A stretch of 45,572 bases of DNA, taken from Brevibacterium gallinarum. GTDB taxonomy: Bacteria; Actinomycetota; Actinomycetes; Actinomycetales; Brevibacteriaceae. Positions 35,223 through 43,204 of this stretch are shown piece after piece; position 1 is the first letter of the stretch; every line of letters starts with the position of its first letter. The position numbers were made by a program, and so were the translations under genes. The stretch covers positions 1 through 45,572 of the forward strand of contig NZ_JACSPY010000021.1 in the NCBI RefSeq assembly GCF_014836885.1, given 5' to 3'. The notes below the pieces were generated by a model, which was not told the DNA's origin, made no database searches, and saw only the letters and a program-made list of their open reading frames with translations.

Positions 35223-35738
35223 TCAGCTTCCCGCGTCGAGGCGGACGCACTCGTCGATGAGCGCGGTGACATCGTCGACGAACCGTGCCGCGGCCGCGGT
35301 CGGGGCTGTCGGGTCCTGCCCCGTCCGCACGGCGATCCGGGCCATCGCCGCCGCCTGCCCGGCCTCGGCGGCCTTGGTCGCCGCCTGGGACAGCTTCTCC
35401 GGCAGCGGCCCGCAGGCACTGCGCACGCCGGCGGGGACGACGAGTCCCTCGAGCGGCCAGCGCGCATGCAGCCGGCGGGTCAGCTCGGTGACCTGCTCGG
35501 CGGCCTCATTCAGCGGCGCGGTGAGGGCCGCGATCTGCTCACCGGCAGCCTGGGAGGCCGCCGCAGAGTCCCCGGTCTCGCGGCCGAGCGCGACAGCGGT
35601 CTCGTAGAAGCGGTCGACGGCGCGCATGAACCGGTCGTGGTGCTGGCGCCACACCCCGGTGCCGAACTCACGGTCGGCCTCACGCGCAGCGTGCTCGGCC
35701 GGGGAGAACAGTCCCGTCAGGCGGGACAGGATGCCCAC
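35223..35738 (-). CDS. uncharacterised helical protein next to Bpa
   Basis: A 171-residue, almost wholly helical protein, rich in Ala, Glu and Arg (AAASQAAGEQIAALTAPLNEAAEQVTEL). No catalytic motif or membrane span is visible and no family is recognised. It starts with GTG seven bases after the stop of the proteasome activator gene and has only a weak ribosome binding site (TGAGACC), so its translation is probably coupled to that gene. This points to a link with the same process, but that is inference. Confidence 0.6.
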   Translation of the reverse strand: MGILSRLTGLFSPAEHAAREADREFGTGVWRQHHDRFMRAVDRFYETAVALGRETGDSAAASQAAGEQIAALTAPLNEAAEQVTELTRRLHARWPLEGLVVPAGVRSACGPLPEKLSQAATKAAEAGQAAAMARIAVRTGQDPTAPTAAAARFVDDVTALIDECVRLDAGS

Positions 35739-35745
35739 GCCGGTC

Positions 35746-36450
35746 TCAGAGGTAGTTGCCAGGCCGCTGCTCGGCCTCAGCCTCGCTGTCCTCGCCGCCG
35801 TCCTCCTGGCCCATCACGACCGCCCCGCGCGGCAGCGCGCCGGCCTCCTGCCCTGACTGCGACTGCGCGAGCGCCTGCTGACTCATGAGCGCGGTCTGGA
35901 TGCCGTGGAAGAGACCTTCGAGCCAGCCGACGAGCTGGGCCTGCGCGATCCGCAGCTCACCGATCGACGGGGTCTCCGACTCACCGAAGGGCAGATCGAG
36001 GCGCCTGAGCTCGTCGATGAGCTCATCGGACATGCCCGCCGAAAGCTCCTCGATCGTGCGGCGGTGGATCTCGGCCAGCCGCTCGCGGCCGGCCTCATCG
36101 AGATCGGTCTTGCGGACCTCCTCCAGCAGCTGCTGGGCCATCGTGCCCACGCGCACGATCTTGCCGGGCTCGGAGATCTTCGCCGAGCGCTCCTGCCCAC
36201 CCTGCTGGCGCGCCGACTGCTGGCCCGCCTCGGCGCCGGAGGCCTCCTGGCCGGTGCGTTCCGGGCCCGCGGTGTCCTGCCCCGAGGTGTCCTGGCGCTG
36301 CGCTTCCTGCTCACCCTGCTGGGTGGTCCCGTCGGCACCCGAGGCGGGGCCCGCCTCGGGACCGGGGGTGCTGTGCGCGCCGTTGAGGCGGGCGGCGGCC
36401 TGCGCGAGAGTCTCCAGGTGCGGGGCCTGCGGGGTGGTCTCGTCGGTCAT
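35746..36450 (-). CDS. bpa: bacterial proteasome activator Bpa/PafE
   Basis: A 234-residue protein. The conserved core (about 90-200) reads SEPGKIVRVGTMAQQLLEEV, ELIDELRRLDLPFGE, SIGELRIAQAQLVGWLEGLF and GIQTALMSQQ, as in mycobacterial PafE, which forms a 12-fold ring that feeds unfolded proteins to the 20S proteasome without ATP. The C-terminus is GNYL; in the mycobacterial protein the docking motif is GQYL, so one residue differs. A disordered N-terminus of about 90 residues carries the in-frame palindrome (36338-36360, read as PEAGPASGAD). No proteasome genes lie in the window. GAGG stands six bases before the ATG at 36450. Confidence 0.88.
   Translation of the reverse strand: MTDETTPQAPHLETLAQAAARLNGAHSTPGPEAGPASGADGTTQQGEQEAQRQDTSGQDTAGPERTGQEASGAEAGQQSARQQGGQERSAKISEPGKIVRVGTMAQQLLEEVRKTDLDEAGRERLAEIHRRTIEELSAGMSDELIDELRRLDLPFGESETPSIGELRIAQAQLVGWLEGLFHGIQTALMSQQALAQSQSGQEAGALPRGAVVMGQEDGGEDSEAEAEQRPGNYL
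36338..36360. repeat. dispersed palindrome, in-frame copy in bpa
   Basis: CCCGAGGCGG, spacer GGC, CCGCCTCGGG: the same perfect 10-base arms as at 19462-19484, but inside a coding region. On the minus strand it reads PEAGPASGA in the disordered head of Bpa. Confidence 0.8.
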
Positions 36451-36478
36451 ATCGTCCTCGTCTCCTTCGTGGGGGCGG

Positions 36479-37516
36479 TCAGGCGGGCTGGGCGTCATCG
36501 CCGACGCGCAGCAGCACCTTGCCGATGCTATCGCCATCTTCGAGCATCGCGTGCCCGCGTCCGGCCTCGGCCAGCGGCAGCGTGTCGTGGATGATCGGGC
36601 GGATGGTGCCGTCGAGCACGAGCGGCCACACGTGCTGGCGGACCGTGGCGACGATGAGCGCCTTCTGCGCAGCCGGGCGGGCGCGCAGGGTGGTGCCGAG
36701 CACGTGCTTGCGGCCGGTGAGCAGGCGGGCGAGGTTGATCTCGGTCTTGACCCCGCCCTGCATGCCGATGATGACGAGCCGGCCGTCGTTTGCCAGGGCC
36801 TTGATGTTGCGCTCGAGGTATTTCGCGCCGATGAGGTCGAGGATGACGTTCGCACCCGGGGTGCACGGGTCGCCGGCCGGGCCGGTGGCGGGATCGGATG
36901 CGGTGATCTCGCGGATCCGGTCGACGAAGTCCTCCTCGCGGTAGTTGATGACGGCATCGGCGTCGAGCTCGCGGCAGAACGCAGCCTTGCGCTCCGAGCC
37001 GACGGTGACGGCCACGCGGGCGCCGAGCGCCCTGGCGAGCTGGATGGCGCATGTGCCGATGCCCGAGCCGCCGCCGTGGACGAGCAGCCACTGGTCAGCA
37101 CGCAGCCCGGCCTCCATGACGACATTCGAGTACACGGTGGAGACGACCTCCGGCAGAGCGGCTGCCGCGGTGAGGTCGACGTCATCGGGGACAGGCAGCA
37201 GCTGGCCGGCCGGCACGTCGACGTACTCGGCATAGCCGCCGCCGGACAGCAGGGCGGCGACGCGGTCGCCGGTCTTCCAGCCGGTCACCTCGGAGCCGAC
37301 CTCGGCGATGGTGCCCGAGACCTCCAGGCCGGGGATGTCGGTGGCGCCCTCGGGTGGGTCGTAGTGGCCCTGCCGCTGCAGGATGTCGGCTCGGTTGATG
37401 CCGGCGGCCTGGACCTTGACCAGCACGGAGCCGGGCTCGATCGCGGGAGTTTCGACGTCGTCGGCGAGCACCAGGGCCTCCGGGCCGCCGGGCTGAGGAA
37501 TCGTCATCGCGCGCAT
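36479..37516 (-). CDS. NAD(P)H quinone oxidoreductase (PIG3-type, zinc-free MDR)
   Basis: A 345-residue medium-chain dehydrogenase/reductase. The catalytic domain starts MRAMTIPQPGGPEALVLADD and has the family run AAGINRADILQRQGHYDPPEG; the coenzyme domain has the Rossmann motif HGGGSGIGTCAIQLARALGA (about 138-157). No zinc ligands are present, which fits the quinone oxidoreductase/PIG3 group that uses NADPH. TAGGCT stands exactly six bases before the ATG, so the message is probably leaderless. bpa follows 28 bases after its stop, probably in the same operon. Confidence 0.88.
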   Translation of the reverse strand: MRAMTIPQPGGPEALVLADDVETPAIEPGSVLVKVQAAGINRADILQRQGHYDPPEGATDIPGLEVSGTIAEVGSEVTGWKTGDRVAALLSGGGYAEYVDVPAGQLLPVPDDVDLTAAAALPEVVSTVYSNVVMEAGLRADQWLLVHGGGSGIGTCAIQLARALGARVAVTVGSERKAAFCRELDADAVINYREEDFVDRIREITASDPATGPAGDPCTPGANVILDLIGAKYLERNIKALANDGRLVIIGMQGGVKTEINLARLLTGRKHVLGTTLRARPAAQKALIVATVRQHVWPLVLDGTIRPIIHDTLPLAEAGRGHAMLEDGDSIGKVLLRVGDDAQPA

Positions 37517-37522
37517 GACGCA

Positions 37523-37528
37523 AGCCTA
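37523..37528 (-). promoter_or_regulatory. -10 box of a leaderless transcript (quinone oxidoreductase)
   Basis: TAGGCT on the minus strand, six bases (TGCGTC), then the ATG at 37516; the hexamer is identical to the one before serS. Confidence 0.5.
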
Positions 37529-37607
37529 GCGTCCAGGGCTGTCTGTGCGGTCAGTATCGCCACACGATCACACACGCACTGCGCAGCCATCGCCTCGGGC
37601 GCGGGGC

Positions 37608-38942
37608 TCAAACGAACATGCGGAACAGCGGCGAATCGTAGGAGACCTTCTCGATCTCCAGCGGTGAGGCGTCCATCCGGGCGAGCAGGCCGGGCAGGCT
37701 CTGCGCCTGGCCGAGGGTGATGCCGACGAATGCCGGGCCGGTCTCGCGGTCGGAGCGCTTCATGTACTCGAACAGCGAGATGTCGTCATCGGGGCCGAGC
37801 ACCTCGGACAGGAAGCGGCGCAGCGCCCCGGGCTCCTGCGGGAAGTTGACGATGAAGTAGTGCTTGAGGTTCTCGTACACGAGCGAGCGCTCGATGACCT
37901 CGGAGTAGCGGGAGATGTCGTTGTTGCCGCCGGAGACGATGCACACGACCGTCGAGCCCGGCGGAATCGTGATCGGGGCGCGCGAATGCGCCCCGCCGAT
38001 CGCCGCCGAGGCCAGCGCGCCGGCCGGTTCGGCGATGATCCCGTCGACCTGGTAGAGCTCGAGCATCTCCGAGGCCACCCGGCCCTCGGGCACCGGATCG
38101 ATGCGCAGGCCGAGGTCGGCGATCATCCGGTACGTCAGGTCCCCGGCCCGGCGCACGGCGGCGCCATCGGCGAACGAGTCGATGTTCTCCAAGGTGACCG
38201 GGCGGCCGGCGGCCAGTGCCGCGATCATCGAGTCCGCGCCGGCCGGCTCGGCGCCGATCACCTGGGTCTCAGGCATGTGCTCGGCAGCGTAGGCGGCGAT
38301 GCCGGCGAGCAGCCCGCCGCCGCCGACCGGCACGATGATGAAGTCCGGATCCTCGCTTAGCTGCTCGTGGATCTCCGGGGCGATCGTGCCCTGCCCGGCC
38401 ACGGTGCGCGGGTGGTCGAAGGCCGAGACGAGCAGCGCGCCGTAGGTCTCGGCGTAGTTCGCCGCCAGATCCGAGGCGTCGTCGTAGGTCGAGCCGTCGA
38501 TGACGACAGTGACCTCATCGCCGCCGAAATAGCGGATCCGGTCGATCTTCTGCCGCGGTGTCGTCTTCGGTACGAAGATCCGGCCCTTGACGCCGAGCTC
38601 CTTGCATGCTTTCGCGAAGCCCTGCGCATGGTTGCCCGCCGAGGCGCACACGACTCCGCGGGAGCGCTCATCGGCGTTGAGCTGCAGGAGGAAGTTGAAT
38701 GCACCGCGGATCTTGTACGAGCGCACGAGCTGGAGATCCTCGCGCTTGAGGTAGATCGTCGAGCCGATCGCATCGGACAGGCGTTCGGAGATGTGCAGCG
38801 GGGAGGTGATGATGGAATCCGAAATGAGCGCGGCAGCGGCCTCGACGTCGCTGGCGGTCGGCAGGTTCCAGATCTTCTGTTCATGAATCAGCACCTCCCC
38901 ATTGTGTGCCCGCCGCTGCGGTCGTGTCACGTCATGAGTCAA
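37608..38942 (-). CDS. ilvA: threonine ammonia-lyase (threonine dehydratase)
   Basis: A PLP enzyme of about 430-444 residues that turns threonine into 2-oxobutanoate, the first step to isoleucine. KREDLQLVRSYKIRGAFNF carries the PLP lysine (SYKIRG), SAGNHAQGFA binds the substrate carboxylate, and VPVGGGGLLAG holds the phosphate. The C-terminal part (LKHYFIVNFPQEPGALRRFL, FEYMKRSDRETGPA) is a single ACT-like regulatory domain, as in the corynebacterial enzyme, suggesting isoleucine feedback. The start is unclear: TTG 38942, GTG 38930 and GTG 38894 are all possible and none has a spaced ribosome binding site. A TATATG -10-like hexamer lies at 38955-38950 (minus). Confidence 0.93.
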   Translation of the reverse strand: MTHDVTRPQRRAHNGEVLIHEQKIWNLPTASDVEAAAALISDSIITSPLHISERLSDAIGSTIYLKREDLQLVRSYKIRGAFNFLLQLNADERSRGVVCASAGNHAQGFAKACKELGVKGRIFVPKTTPRQKIDRIRYFGGDEVTVVIDGSTYDDASDLAANYAETYGALLVSAFDHPRTVAGQGTIAPEIHEQLSEDPDFIIVPVGGGGLLAGIAAYAAEHMPETQVIGAEPAGADSMIAALAAGRPVTLENIDSFADGAAVRRAGDLTYRMIADLGLRIDPVPEGRVASEMLELYQVDGIIAEPAGALASAAIGGAHSRAPITIPPGSTVVCIVSGGNNDISRYSEVIERSLVYENLKHYFIVNFPQEPGALRRFLSEVLGPDDDISLFEYMKRSDRETGPAFVGITLGQAQSLPGLLARMDASPLEIEKVSYDSPLFRMFV

Positions 38943-39002
38943 TCTGTGCCATATAGTGAGCAGTTTCGTGTCGTTCGGTGACGAACGACGTCTCGGCGCA
39001 CA

Positions 39003-39101
39003 CCGCCTCGGGACCGGACACCTGTGGGGTGGGCGCCGCCTCGGGACCGGACGCCGGTGCGGCGGGCACCGCCTCGGCGCTGGTCAGGGCGGGTGTGCCG
39101 G
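39003..39101. repeat. three 33-base tandem repeats
   Basis: Units begin at 39003, 39036 and 39069, exactly 33 bases apart. Each opens with CCGCCTCGG followed by a C/G-rich tail; units 1 and 2 both start CCGCCTCGGGACCGGAC, and unit 3 is more diverged. The opening is one arm of the dispersed palindrome. They lie in the 252-base gap between ilvA and the maltokinase-like gene. Non-coding as far as can be judged. Confidence 0.8.
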
Positions 39102-39194
39102 GCGTGCCCTCCCGGCCGCACTGCGCGGTTTCGGTAGAGTGTGCCCTAGCGCATGATGCGAGCCCGCGCCGACGCAACGCCAAGGGGGAACACG

Positions 39195-41267
39195 GTGGCC
39201 ATCAGCAGTGAACTCGAAGGTCTGCTCTCTGCCTGGCTGCCCCGCCAGAGCTGGTTCCCCAAACTGGAGACCGAGCTCGGCGCCGACCCCGACATCACGC
39301 CGATGTCCGTCACCCGCCTGTTCGAATGGGACACCGGCGAGGGCACCGTGCGCGGCACCCAGGCGATCATCTCCGTCGGCGACGGACGCACGCTGCGCCG
39401 CATCAACGTCCCCCTGAGCTTCCGCACGAGCGAGAACTTCGCCCTGCGGGCCCACCTCATCGGCACCATCGACGACATCACGCTCGGCCCCTGCTGGGTC
39501 TACGACGGGTGTGCCGACCCGGTCTTCGTCATCAACTGCGCCCACGCCGCGGCCACCGCCCGCCGGTTCGAGGGCGGCCAGGTCGCAGCACACGCGGTGA
39601 GCAACGCGATGACGAAGTTCCACCGCGTGCAGACCGAGCACCAGATGCTCGACTACGCCGCCTCGGTGCGCCTGGAGCTGCTGGAGGCCCGCGCGCACGA
39701 GTCGACCGTCGTCATCGAGGACCCCGAGAACCCCTGCGTGCTCACCTTCTTCCGCGTCGTCCAGCCGGGACTCAGCCAGGCGGTGCGGATTCCCGTCGCC
39801 CTGACCGAGGCGGAGTCGCGCGCCGTGCCCGAGGTGATGGGCTGGGTGTCCGGCCGCTGGTTCGACGCCGAGGTGCTGGAGACCCGGTCGGCGCCGCTGG
39901 CGATGCTCTCGGTCCAGTACCCTGACTCGCAGCCGGCCTGGCGCGAGGCCGTCGACATCGCCTGTGCAGTGGACTCCGGGTCGATCGGCAGCTACAACAA
40001 GAAGGCCTCGGCGCTCGGCTCGCGGATCGGTGAGCTGCACCTGGACCTCGCCGCAGAGTTCGGCGTGGTGCGCGGGGCCGGGGAGCCGACCGAGGACTGG
40101 GTCGCCAAGTGGCAGGAGCGCGTCGACTGGGCGCTCGCCCGCGCGCCGCTGGCGCTCGGCGACCTGCAGGCCAAACTCAAGGAGCACCGCGCGAACCTCG
40201 GCCGCCTTGAGACAGTCGGTGCGCTGCAGCGGATCCACGGCGAGCTGACCCTCAACCAGGTGCTCACCAGCCCGGTCGTCGGCTTCACCGTCGTCAACTT
40301 CTCCGCCGCCACCCAGGAGTTCCCGAAGCCTGCGGCGATCGACCTCGTCGCGCTGCTGCGCAGCATCGACTACGCCGCCGGCTACGCCCGGCTGCGCCGG
40401 ACCGGCGCCCTCAAGGCCGATGCACAGCCGACGTTCATCGGGCTGTCCGGGCTCTCCGACGGGCACGAATCGCTGCGCGAGGTCGTCGACTCGCCCGAGT
40501 ACCTGTGGTCCTCGCAGGCGCAGAACTCACTGCTCACCGGCTACTCGCACGCCGTCGGCGCCTCGGTCGGACTGCACGACCCGGTGCTGCGGGCCGTGCT
40601 CATCGACCGGCTGCTCGTCGAGGTCGTCACCGAGCTGCGCAACCGGCCCACCTGGCTCATCGTGCCGCTGGCGACCCTGACCCTGCTGCTCGGCGGCCGG
40701 CTGGAGCACGACTCCCAGCCTGCCGACGATGCCGATGGTGAGGCTGGGGCCGACAGTGGCGCCGGTGGTGCCGGTGCTCGCGGCGCGGCTGGTGCCGATG
40801 GCACGACCGGTGCGGCCACTGCGTGGAACGCCGAGGAGACCGTCAGCGCCGAGGAGTTCGCCCAGAGCGCTGTCGAGGAGATCGCCCAGCCGGCTGACCC
40901 TGTGCCCGATGCCTACGACGACCTCGACACCGAGGTCGCCCGCGCCGAGAAGAACGGCAGGGGACCCGGCGCAGCGGATCAGACTGCGGCTGCGGAGCCG
41001 GCAGCCGAGCAGGATGCGGCCCCGCAGCCGGAGGCGCCGGCTCGACCGGCGACCCCGCCGGCAGCACCGGAACAGACCCCCGACCCGGCACCTGCCCAGC
41101 CGGAATCCGACGCCAGCGAGACCACCGCCTCGGGCGCGGACGCGAACGCCGACCCCGATGACGCGGTCATCGACGAGGACGCCGACGCCGAGGCGGCCGC
41201 AGCCACCCAGTTCCCGCCGATTCCAGCCCGCCCGACGACCCTGCCGCGGTTCCCCAACCGCGACTGA
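39195..41267 (+). CDS. maltokinase-like protein with degenerate active site
   Basis: A 690-residue protein. The first part (LSAWLPRQSWFPKL) resembles the maltokinase N-terminal cap, and the middle (GWVSGRWFDAEVL, ALQRIHGELTLNQVL, LVALLRSIDYAAGYA) follows the maltokinase/aminoglycoside-phosphotransferase fold. The catalytic loop, HGDLHLGQ in active relatives, reads HGELTLNQ (348-355), and the metal-binding DFEG reads NFSA (368-371), so phosphotransfer seems unlikely. A long acidic, Ala/Pro-rich tail (about 510-690) has an in-frame palindrome arm (ETTASGADA). GTG 39195 with AAGGGGGA upstream is preferred over ATG 39153. No trehalose or glycogen genes are nearby. Confidence 0.75.
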   Translation: MAISSELEGLLSAWLPRQSWFPKLETELGADPDITPMSVTRLFEWDTGEGTVRGTQAIISVGDGRTLRRINVPLSFRTSENFALRAHLIGTIDDITLGPCWVYDGCADPVFVINCAHAAATARRFEGGQVAAHAVSNAMTKFHRVQTEHQMLDYAASVRLELLEARAHESTVVIEDPENPCVLTFFRVVQPGLSQAVRIPVALTEAESRAVPEVMGWVSGRWFDAEVLETRSAPLAMLSVQYPDSQPAWREAVDIACAVDSGSIGSYNKKASALGSRIGELHLDLAAEFGVVRGAGEPTEDWVAKWQERVDWALARAPLALGDLQAKLKEHRANLGRLETVGALQRIHGELTLNQVLTSPVVGFTVVNFSAATQEFPKPAAIDLVALLRSIDYAAGYARLRRTGALKADAQPTFIGLSGLSDGHESLREVVDSPEYLWSSQAQNSLLTGYSHAVGASVGLHDPVLRAVLIDRLLVEVVTELRNRPTWLIVPLATLTLLLGGRLEHDSQPADDADGEAGADSGAGGAGARGAAGADGTTGAATAWNAEETVSAEEFAQSAVEEIAQPADPVPDAYDDLDTEVARAEKNGRGPGAADQTAAAEPAAEQDAAPQPEAPARPATPPAAPEQTPDPAPAQPESDASETTASGADANADPDDAVIDEDADAEAAAATQFPPIPARPTTLPRFPNRD

Positions 41268-41274
41268 AGTGGTT

Positions 41275-41280
41275 TATGCT
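41275..41280 (+). promoter_or_regulatory. -10 box of the tRNA-Ser gene
   Basis: TATGCT lies just past the stop of the upstream gene and about 42 bases before the mature tRNA 5' end, a reasonable place for a tRNA promoter. The -35 is not clear. Confidence 0.4.
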
Positions 41281-41321
41281 GTGATGTGGACTCCGGGCGG
41301 CTGAACCGCCGCGGATGCCGA

Positions 41322-41409
41322 GGTGAGTTGACTGAGCGGCCGAAAGTGACGGTCTTGAAAACCGTTGAAGGGCAACCCCCTTCCGTGGGTTCGAATCCCA
41401 CACTCACCG
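41322..41409 (+). tRNA. tRNA-Ser (anticodon UGA)
   Basis: The acceptor arms GGTGAGT (41322-41328) and ACTCACC (41402-41408) pair fully; the anticodon stem ACGGT/ACCGT closes the loop CTTGAAA with anticodon TGA (41356-41358). A long variable arm marks a class II tRNA. The T arm is GTGGGTTCGAATCCCAC. CCA (41410-41412) is encoded directly after the discriminator base. Confidence 0.97.
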
Positions 41410-41412
41410 CCA

Positions 41413-41558
41413 AGATGGCTCTCTGACCAGGGGTGATGATGTCACCACAGGTTGGGGAGCCATTCGCGTATTCAGCGGCGCCGGATCAGCTCGGGACAGT
41501 CGGTGGACAGCTGGTGGACAGTTGGGACGCTGCGGTGCAGGGCCGCGGACTTGAACCG
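41413..41558. other. gap between tRNA-Ser and arsC, with a tRNA-like fragment
   Basis: This 146-base gap holds a short direct repeat (GGTGGACAG twice, about 41501-41520) and, at 41545-41559, GCGG-ACTTGAA-CCGC. Read on the minus strand this gives GGTTCAAGTCC, the shape of a tRNA T arm. It may be a leftover of a tRNA gene at the edge of the arsenic locus, or chance. Confidence 0.35.
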
Positions 41559-41990
41559 CTAGGCGGGGCGATCCTCGCCGAGCAGCTCGGAGATGAGGGA
41601 CTCGACGCGGCGGCGGATCTCGTCGCGGATCAGGCGCACCGCAGCGATGTCGCGGCCCGCAGGGTCATCGAGCTGCCAATCCTCATAGCGCTTGCCGGGG
41701 AAGATCGGGCACGCATCACCGCACCCCATCGTGACGACGACATCGGAGGCGTGCACCGCATCGGTGGTGAGGACGCGCGGGGAAGCGGTCGAGATGTCGA
41801 TGCCCTCCTCGCGCATCGCAGCGACCGCGACCGGATTGAGCTCAGACGCCGGTTGGGAGCCGGCGGACAGGACGGTGATCCGGCCCGCGGACAGCGCGGC
41901 GAGGTAGCCGGCGGCCATCTGCGAGCGGCCGGCATTGTGAACGCAGACGAAGAGCACGCTCGGGGCGGCGGGGCTGGAATGAGTGGTCAT
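41559..41990 (-). CDS. arsC: arsenate reductase, low-molecular-weight phosphatase type
   Basis: A 143-residue enzyme that reduces arsenate to arsenite. The P-loop is VCVHNAGRSQMA (Cys16, Arg22), with two more cysteines in TMGCGDACPIFPGKRYEDWQ (Cys90, Cys94) and the acid in DWQLDDPAG. The spacing fits the thiol-coupled ArsC family; in actinobacteria either thioredoxin or mycothiol could be the partner. GAGGAG stands six bases before the ATG. It starts 10 bases after acr3 and is in the same operon. Confidence 0.93.
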   Translation of the reverse strand: MTTHSSPAAPSVLFVCVHNAGRSQMAAGYLAALSAGRITVLSAGSQPASELNPVAVAAMREEGIDISTASPRVLTTDAVHASDVVVTMGCGDACPIFPGKRYEDWQLDDPAGRDIAAVRLIRDEIRRRVESLISELLGEDRPA

Positions 41991-42000
41991 ACTGGTCTCC

Positions 42001-43149
42001 TCAGGAGCGGCGGCCCGGCAGCGTCGGGTCGTGTGTGAAGAGTCTGCGGCCGGCCCACAGGGCGACGTAGACGAGTGCGACGAGCACCGGCACCTCGATG
42101 AGGGGGCCGACGACGCCGGCCAGAGCCTGGCCGGAGGTGATGCCGAAGGTGCCGATGGCCACGGCGATGGCGAGCTCGAAGTTGTTGCCGGCAGCGGTGA
42201 AGGCGACCGTTGTCGACTGTGCGTAATTCAGGCCCGCCGAACGGGAGGCGAACAGGCCGATGCCGAACATGACCACGAAGTACAGCAGCAGCGGCACCGC
42301 GATCCGCAGGACGTCGAGCGGCTGGGCGATGATCGCCTCGCCCTGGAGGGCGAAGAGCAGCACGATGGTGAACAGCAGGCCGTACAGCGCCCACGGTCCG
42401 ATGCGCGGCAGGAAGCGCTCCTCGTACCACTCGCGGCCCTTCGCCCGCTCGCCGATGACCCGCGAGAGGAACCCGGCGAGCAGCGGGATGCCGAGGAACA
42501 CGAGGACGGAGACGACGATGGTGACGACGGAGAAGTCCGCAGCCGTCGTCGGCAGGCCGAGCCAACCGGGCAGCACCTGCAGGTAGAACCAGCCGAGCGC
42601 ACCGAAGGCGAGCACTTGGAAGACGGAGTTGATGGCGACGAGGACGGCAGCGGCCTCACGATCACCGCAGGCGAGGTCGTTCCAGATGAAGACCATCGCG
42701 ATGCAGCGGGCGAGACCGACGATGATGAGGCCGGTGCGGTACTCCGGCAGATCGGGCACGAGCAGCCAGGCCAGCGCGAACATGAGCGCGGGGCCGACGA
42801 GCCAGTTGAGGATGAGCGACAGCGCTAGGAGCCGCCGGTTGGCGGTGACGCGGCGGGTCTCGTCATAGCGGACCTTCGCGAGCACCGGGTACATCATGAC
42901 GAGCAGGCCGATGGCGATCGGCACCGAAACCTGCCCGATCGTCACCGCGTCGAGCGCCTCGTTGAGCCCCGGGACCAGGGCACCGAGCAGCAGGCCTGCC
43001 CCCATCGCGAGCAGGATCCACGCCGGCAGCCAGCGGTCGAGGAAGGACATCTCCTCCAGCACCGCGCCCGAGGTGGTGGCTGGGGCCGGTGCCGAGGTGG
43101 GGGTGTGGGGTGTCGTCTCGGGCACGTTCCTCCTCGTCGGCGACGTCAT
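42001..43149 (-). CDS. acr3: arsenite efflux pump of the ACR3 family
   Basis: A 382-residue transporter with ten membrane segments that exports arsenite. The conserved segment GLARCIAMVFIWNDLACGD carries the Cys needed for transport in this family. An N-terminal tail of about 35 residues (Thr/Pro-rich) is longer than in most homologues. It is followed by arsC and is divergent from arsR. A promoter reading TTGACA (43190-43185) - 18 bases - TACTCT (43166-43161) on the minus strand overlaps the arsR promoter, so one bound ArsR could shut both. Confidence 0.93.
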   Translation of the reverse strand: MTSPTRRNVPETTPHTPTSAPAPATTSGAVLEEMSFLDRWLPAWILLAMGAGLLLGALVPGLNEALDAVTIGQVSVPIAIGLLVMMYPVLAKVRYDETRRVTANRRLLALSLILNWLVGPALMFALAWLLVPDLPEYRTGLIIVGLARCIAMVFIWNDLACGDREAAAVLVAINSVFQVLAFGALGWFYLQVLPGWLGLPTTAADFSVVTIVVSVLVFLGIPLLAGFLSRVIGERAKGREWYEERFLPRIGPWALYGLLFTIVLLFALQGEAIIAQPLDVLRIAVPLLLYFVVMFGIGLFASRSAGLNYAQSTTVAFTAAGNNFELAIAVAIGTFGITSGQALAGVVGPLIEVPVLVALVYVALWAGRRLFTHDPTLPGRRS

Positions 43150-43160
43150 GTCTCAGGGGG

Positions 43161-43198
43161 AGAGTACGGCCTCATATCGATGAATGTCAATGTATGAT
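43161..43198. promoter_or_regulatory. overlapping divergent promoters and ArsR operator region
   Basis: Minus strand: TTGACA (43190-43185), 18 bases, TACTCT (43166-43161), driving acr3-arsC. Plus strand: TATGAT (43193-43198), six bases before the arsR ATG at 43205. The AT-rich stretch 43172-43198, framed by CATA and TATG, is the likely ArsR binding site and covers both promoters. Confidence 0.65.
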
Positions 43199-43204
43199 GG
43201 CGTC

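Noticed and set aside
35157..35250. A plus-strand frame starting MHLVNACCCRHPTG, like a cysteine-responsive leader peptide
   Set aside because: It has no nearby stop, runs on antisense through two genes, and no plus-strand target gene follows.
37591..37599. Terminator downstream of ilvA
   Set aside because: The GC-rich run there is a single palindrome arm without a pairing partner, so no stable stem could be drawn.
39003..39101. CRISPR-like array
   Set aside because: Only three units with no distinct spacers: the whole 33-base unit repeats, so it is a plain tandem repeat, and no cas genes are present.
38932..39183. A minus-strand frame with repeated PASGPEA units
   Set aside because: It is the tandem repeat array read as protein and overlaps the start of ilvA in another frame; no start signal.
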